Of a stretch of DNA of 64,000 nucleotides, positions 57,642-64,000 are shown in pieces (positions within the stretch are counted from its first letter, which is position 1; each line of letters begins with the position of its first letter). The notes under the pieces were generated by a model. The model was given only the letters and a program-made list of their open reading frames with translations. It was not told the origin of the DNA and did not search any database. Made by a program: the position numbers and the translations under genes. This DNA is from Flaccisagitta enflata. Lineage: Eukaryota; Chaetognatha; Sagittoidea; Aphragmophora. The DNA lies in contig OZ231126.1 of assembly GCA_965153355.1 (NCBI GenBank), forward strand, positions 8,246,001-8,310,000, read 5' to 3'.

Positions 57642-58251
57642 GTCACAGTGCAAACGAAGACAAAATTTATAGAGTCAACACATTTTCTAGACAATTTTAA
57701 ATATCATCAAATGATGATTTTTTAAACTAAAAATAGGTTTATTCATTTTTATAAATGATATTTTTGCATGAAAGATAGTTGATATCTCACCTAAATGTAA
57801 GAAAAATGAAGATAAATGATGAAAAAATTGTGGATTTATAAAGAAAATTTGATTTTGCAATCAGAGTTGTCTTGGGTGAAATTCTAAGCCGGCTTCTAAT
57901 TTGACAAATTTGCATTTCCAAAAACATAGCTCTATTCTAAAAACATAAAAGAATAGGGCCATGTTCTTAGAAATGCAAAAATTTGCATCTGGAGACAGTC
58001 TTAGAATTTCACCTAACTGCTTCTTAAATTTTTGCAACTGTATTTTCAGCGAATTCTAGCAAATGAGTGATTGTTTCTGTCTCTCATCAATGCAATATCA
58101 AGTTTCTTGGTTTGTTTTTATTTTCAAGTATTAAGTATGTGAATAATAAAAATTAAAAAAACAAAATATACTTTGATTTTTTAAAATTTAAAAGTAAAGC
58201 AGGTTATGAATATGTATGGTTGCCTAATTTTGCCTTCGTTTGCACTGTGAC
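57642..58251. mobile_element. Palindromic MITE, copy 2 of 2, 610 bp
   Basis: Ends GTCACAGTGCAAACGAAGAC and inverted GCCTTCGTTTGCACTGTGAC, flanked by a 4-bp direct repeat AAAC (57638-57641 and 58252-58255). Inner arms at 57880-57935 and 57955-58015 pair (ggtgaaattctaag, caaatttgcatttc). Confidence 0.85.
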
Positions 58252-59280
<1,029 letters not shown>

Positions 59281-62200
59281 GCAAGCAAAAAATGCATAAA
59301 AAGCTCACCACCAGTTGGCCCAGTTGAAGGAAATTTTAACTAACGTTAGCCTATAGCCTATATAGTCCAGGATTTAAAGAAAAGGACTCGGCGAATTTGG
59401 AGCAAAGCCTGAAAATTTGCATAGGGGTCAGTTTTTCATGCAAAAGAAGACTAGATGGGGTACACGTCTGATTTTTTAGTGTACCCCATAAAAAAAACGT
59501 GTTTTTTTTCCAAAAAAATAACTTTGAAGTTGCACTGACGCCAAACAAATTGATCGATCATTATAAAATTTTATGTGAAAAAAAATATGGTTTTCTTCCT
59601 ACCTGCATGCAAAATTTAAGCAAAATTGGTCATGTAAAAGCGGAGATATTGCTATTTGAAGTTTAGGCCTATTTTTAAAAAAGGGCTATGTTTCAATTTT
59701 GAGGTAAAATTTTGTTTTTTTGAGCAAGAAGTCAGAAATTGGTTTTGAATATTTATTTTACCCCAATTTACTCTAAAAACAAAAGAAATTGAAAAAATTC
59801 CATGTTTTTTTTATATTTTTGCCCTAAAAAACAAAAAATTGAGTTACAGAATTGAGGCTTGATTTCTGAAAAAAGCTAGTTCTTGGAAAATATTGAAATT
59901 ATTGGCGCCCACTTTGGTAAGCAATTGTCATCAAGTGAACCAATGTATTCCCAAACTTTCAGAGGGGTACGTCAACCCAAAAAGACAAAAAATCATTTCA
60001 AAATTTAGACAAAAAAATTCCCAAAATCTTGCATTTTTAGTCGCGTGCACGCGACTCTACACCTTGCTGTGTCGGTCGGTAGGTCGGTAGGTAGGTCGGT
60101 CCGTTGGTCTGTCCCTCACATTTTTAAAATTATGACTTTTCAAGGTTTTTTAAGGTTATTTAAGGTACTCTAGAGTATTTCAGGGTACTTTAGGGTACTT
60201 CAGGGTACTGTAGGGTTCTTAAGTTGTTCTGGGTACTTAGGGTACTATAGGGTACTTCTGGATATATTTTGGTACTTTTGGGTCTTTTTGGGTCTTTTTG
60301 GGTATTTTTGTTTTTTTTTTGGTATTGTATTGTATAGACATCATATTGATACTGTATCGATATTGTATCGACATTGTATCAATACATATCGCGCGGCCTT
60401 GGGGGAAGAAAATCTTTTGTTTGTCATTTCCAGACGCACGTGACTGTTGCCATCCTGGGCTTGTTTGACTTTCTGGGACATATGGTTGTGCTATGGCTTC
60501 AAGCAATTTGTCTAAAATTTTGTATGCAAGTCCCTATATGTAAGAGGCATATCTGAGCCAAATTTCAGCTTACTAATCAAACATTTAATTTTTTTCACAT
60601 ATCAAAGAGGGTAAAAAAATGCTGAATTTTGGTATTTTTGCTGTAGACTTGAAAATTTTTTTTGTCTTTTTGGGTTAGTGTACCCCTCTGAAGTTTTGGA
60701 AATACTATCTTCACAATAGAAATCTTTACACATGTTTTAACTGATATCTCTGGTCATATTAGCCCGATCTTTAAAATTTGTGGCCATTTTGAAGCCCTTC
60801 AAATTTGCAAGCGATCTACGCAAACCGCATATCTCTAACTCAATGCGTTCAAAAGTTATTCAACTTTGAATGAAATATCTTAATTTCTTGTTTACCATTT
60901 TCACACTATCTTCAAATGGTACAATTTTACTCCAAATTGAATTACTTCAATACGCATTGAGCTAGACAGATGCGGTTTGCGTAGACTGCTTGCAAATTTG
61001 AAGAGCTTCATTTATGTCTACAATTTTTCAATGATTTGTTGAATTTTTCTGGAGCTATAAGTCTAAATGTAGCGAAGAAAGGGGATCAAAAAAATGGCGA
61101 GAATGGTCTAGAGGGCCATCACCCCAAAATACCTCAAAAAGCGCTTCAAAACACTTCCCAGGCAAATGGCCGCTGTAATTCAGTCAAATGGGGCTAACAC
61201 TAGATATTGATGGCGCCACAATCGATTAGTATCTATTTTCACATCAATAAATAAACCTATCTTCAAAGTGTAAAGATTTCTATTGTGAAGATAGTAAGTT
61301 GGTTTTCCTTGAACTAGCCCTTTTTGAAGACCACGCCTAAATTTTGAAACTCGATTTTTTGTTTTTTTAAGTAAAAAAAAAAAAAACACCACATTTTATA
61401 AAATTTTTCTGTTAATTAGGTCAATTAGGATAAAATCAATGTCTGAAAGCAATTTAAGACTTTTAGCTTAAAAAAACAAAATTTTCCCCAAAAATTGAAA
61501 CATAGCCCTTTTTTTGAAAATAGGCCTAGACTTAAAACAGCAATATCTCCGCTTCTACCAAACCAATTTTGCTGAGATTTTGCATGCAAGTAGAAAAAAG
61601 CCATATTTTTCTTTTTCTAAAATTTTATAGCGATTGGTCAGTTTTTTTGGCGTCAGTGCAACTTCAAAGTTATTTTTTTGAGAAAAAAACGCATTTTTTG
61701 GGGGGTTACACTAAAAAATCAGACGTGTACCCCATCTAGTCTTCTTCAGCATGAAATACTGACCCCATATGCGAATTTTCAGGCTTTGCTCCAAAGTCGC
61801 CAAGATCTATGCTTTTATTCACAGTGGGCCTTAATTGGATATGAGTTCAAAAAAATCCCCGATAGTAGTGACTTGTATAAGTAGGTAGAACTCATACTGG
61901 AGAATTAATGTTGACTCTTAAAAAAAAATTTCCCTTGAAAATTTTTTCAAATTCATTAAAAAGTATCACTTTTCCCATATATTTAAATATGAATTTTAAG
62001 GATATACCTATTTTAAAATTCTGATTCAAGATTTATATTCCTAGTAGTATTTCCAATCATTTGATAGGTCACACTATATAGTTTTATGAAAAAATAAGAT
62101 TTTCATATTTTGAGCCACCGTTACTTTCTTTGTAACAGTAGCATAGAAAATGAAAATTTTATTTTTTGATAGATATATATAGTGCGACCTATCAAATGAT

Positions 62201-62480
62201 TGGAAATTTCATCAGGAATATGAATCTTGAATCAGATATTCAAAACACTTCAATCCTAAAGTTTTATATTAAAAATTTTAAAAATTCAAAAGGTTTTAGT
62301 CATTTTTGCAAAAATTTTCAAGGGAAATTTTTTTTTGAAAGGTCAACATCACATCTCCACTATAAATTGTACTTAAACCAGTCACTACCACCAGGGATTT
62401 TTTTGAACTCATATCCAATTATGGCCCACTGTGTATTCCTTTTAGAGACTGGACTAATAGCCTATAGCCTATAGTTCACT
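59281..62480. repeat. Nest of foldbacks inside a 3.2-kb inverted structure
   Basis: Outer arms: 59370-59715 is the inverted copy of 61500-61830 (gtaccccatctagtcttctt, ggcgtcagtgcaacttcaaa, caatatctccgcttctac). Inner pairs: 59940-60012 with 60643-60708; 60705-60735 with 61262-61297; 60805-60870 with 60945-61010; 61815-62115 with 62130-62445. At least three or four palindromic elements lie here, some inserted into others. No open frame of interest. Confidence 0.8.
60034..60120 (+). mobile_element. Hairpin dispersed repeat, truncated copy
   Basis: TTTTTAGTCGCGTGCACGCG hairpin, then ctctacaccttgctgtgtcg and (GTAGGTCG)n. It is followed at 60140-60310 by an array of gggtactt(ta/ca) units. Confidence 0.75.
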
Positions 62481-62548
62481 ACAGTCAACATTTCATCAAA
62501 AGAAGTATGCTATTTATGTATTTTTCATTACCATTTCTTTGTCAACAA

Positions 62549-62742
62549 GGCCAGATACACGGCTACCTTAGTCGCGTGCGGGTGGGCAGGGCCCGTATTT
62601 GAGGTCACTTGATCATTTGGGTAGGAGCAGTGAGGTCAAAGACTGCAAAAAAAAAGTAAAGTGTGACAGACCAATGGATCGACGGATGGACGGACGGATG
62701 GACAAAGCGGGGTGTAGATTCGCGTAGCACGCGACTAAAAAT
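62549..62742 (-). mobile_element. Hairpin dispersed repeat, near full-length copy
   Basis: The reverse of 52808-53032: caaggccagatacacggcta; cttagtcgcgtgcgggtggg; gaggtcacttgatcatttgg; aaagtaaagtgtgacagacc; (GGAC)n; caaagcggggtgtagattcg; hairpin and CTAAAAA. 62743-63240 shows nothing else. Confidence 0.8.
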
Positions 62743-63242
62743 CTTTAAACGGGTGTTATTTCTCTTAGCATATTTCTATATTACTACTTAACATTCATCG
62801 ATGGTAGTTTAATGAATTATGAATCTTACATTGTTTTTGGATATTCATTGCTGTTCATTTCTGGAATTCTTTTCAAAATTTCTCTCCAGTGTCTGTAGTC
62901 TTGACTTAAGGGTACGGATATCACCAAAATGATAAGTACCAGAGAGCGATTCATGAAGTATGGATATTCTGAAGAAAGTGTTATTCCCTATTGTTTTAAA
63001 AAAACTATTAAACTGCATGAATCTTGGTGTGGAGTCTCAAAATGGAAGCGCTCAGCATTTGTTCTATCATCAAGAGAATATGAGCATGCTTTCAGGTCAA
63101 ACTGACCTACCACCCATCAACCCAATGGGCTAGACGGCTAGTATCGATAAAAGTTGGATAACTAATTTTTCATCAATTTCGTCGAAACTTGGTGTGAAAT
63201 CATTACATAGAAAACATACGTACAACCAATCACCATTATAAT

Positions 63243-63370
63243 GAGCTGGATACACGGCAAACCAGTCGCGAACGGTTGGGCAGAAGCGGTAATGCAAAAA
63301 CCGCTCGCAATTCAAAAATGTTACCAACGGACGGACGGACCGACTATGCAAGGTATAGAGTCGCGTATAA
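63243..63370 (-). mobile_element. Hairpin dispersed repeat, subfamily shared with 5226-5380
   Basis: gctggatacacggcaaacca, gcgaacggttgggcagaagc, aaaaaccgctcgcaattcaa, (GGAC)n, caaggtatagagtcgcg. Confidence 0.7.
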
Positions 63371-63492
63371 ATATAACTTTGTTAATTTTCAATTTAGTTC
63401 CAACCTTGTATTAAGGACATAATGTTCTGTTGTCTTGGTCCGTCCGACGTTCAATCAGTTTTTCACTCCGTCCATCCGTCACACTTGAACTT

Positions 63493-64000
63493 TTTAGTCG
63501 CGTGCTACGCGACTCTACACCCCGCTATGTCGGTCCGTCGGTCGGTTGGTCGGTTGGTCGGTCGGTCGGTCGGTCGGTCGGTCGGTTGGTCGGTCCTCTT
63601 TTTGGGCAGCGGCCCCGAAGGGGTCGGTGACCTATGCTTTCACACATATGGGGAATTTTCTCTTTCTTCTCCTCCTCCACCTCCTTCTTCTTCTTCTCCG
63701 CCCCCACTCAAATCCAAGTCTTGTTCATCAGTCCATCTTTCTGTCTACCCCCACCCACCGATCAGGCCTCTCAAGCCTGAAATATGTCCTCTCAGGCCTG
63801 ACATTTGCCCTCTCAGGCTGGAAATCTGCCCTCTCAGACCTGGAACATATCCTCTCAGGTCTGAAATATGCCCTCTTAAGCCTGAAATCTACTCTCTCAG
63901 GCTTTGATTCTTTCCTCCCAACCCTCTTCATTTCAGCTCTCTTGGGCCTGAAATCAGCCCTCAGGCCTCTAATAGACCCTCTTCTGACGTCAAACTGCCC
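63493..64000 (+). mobile_element. Hairpin repeat joined to the GGGCAGCGGCCCC foldback arm and a minisatellite
   Basis: TTTTTAGTCGCGTGCTACGC hairpin, (GGTC)n to about 63595, then gggcagcggccccgaagggg at 63605 with the arm seen at 54754. A 20-bp minisatellite (ccctctcaggcctgaaatat) runs to the window end. The right arm, if present, is outside the window. Confidence 0.75.

Overview
The window is nuclear DNA of a multicellular animal, most likely a marine invertebrate and possibly a lophotrochozoan such as a mollusc. This rests on GT-AG introns, a fibrillar collagen gene with a clade A (VWC) layout, extreme microsatellite density, and dispersed hairpin-plus-(ACGG)n repeats like the 'pearl' / DINE-type elements known from bivalves and flies. 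The taxon is an inference; no species can be named from the sequence.

Only one gene is supported: a fibrillar procollagen alpha chain on the + strand, 14419-45299. Twenty-three coding exons join in one open frame of about 1,542 residues, and a 24th tiny exon is possible. The order is: VWC module; acidic Tyr/Glu and Gly/Ser-rich variable region; minor triple helix; N-telopeptide; a main helix of exactly 338 Gly-X-Y triplets (1,014 residues, one Gly replaced by Ala); C-telopeptide; a tolloid/BMP-1 type Ala|Asp-Asp cleavage site; and a COLFI C-propeptide ending at a TGA. The exon with the start codon and signal peptide was not found, nor was a promoter. The chain would be secreted, assembled into trimers through the C-propeptide, trimmed and built into cross-linked fibrils. 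The C-propeptide keeps the six cysteines of the intrachain bridges but lacks both that make interchain bridges in vertebrates.

Layout: 1-14418 is repeat-rich DNA upstream of the VWC exon, either intergenic or a long first intron. From 14.4 to 37.9 kb, short exons are separated by long introns packed with (CT)n/(GA)n, (CA)n, (GAT)n, (TTTC)n and (GACA)n arrays. From 37.9 to 41.6 kb, large helix exons sit close together. From 41.6 to 45.3 kb are the C-propeptide exons. From 45.3 to 64 kb there is an A-rich 3' region and gene-free DNA filled with palindromic non-autonomous transposons and hairpin-bearing dispersed repeats, with few microsatellites.

The mobile DNA is unusually readable. Several families show their own target-site duplications: a 329-bp hAT-like MITE with 8-bp duplications in two copies, one split by a 1.46-kb nested insertion; a 351-bp foldback with a 9-bp duplication; and a 414-bp foldback with 32-bp perfect terminal repeats and a 4-bp duplication. 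A large family shares a 3' hairpin whose stem changes by paired substitutions between copies.
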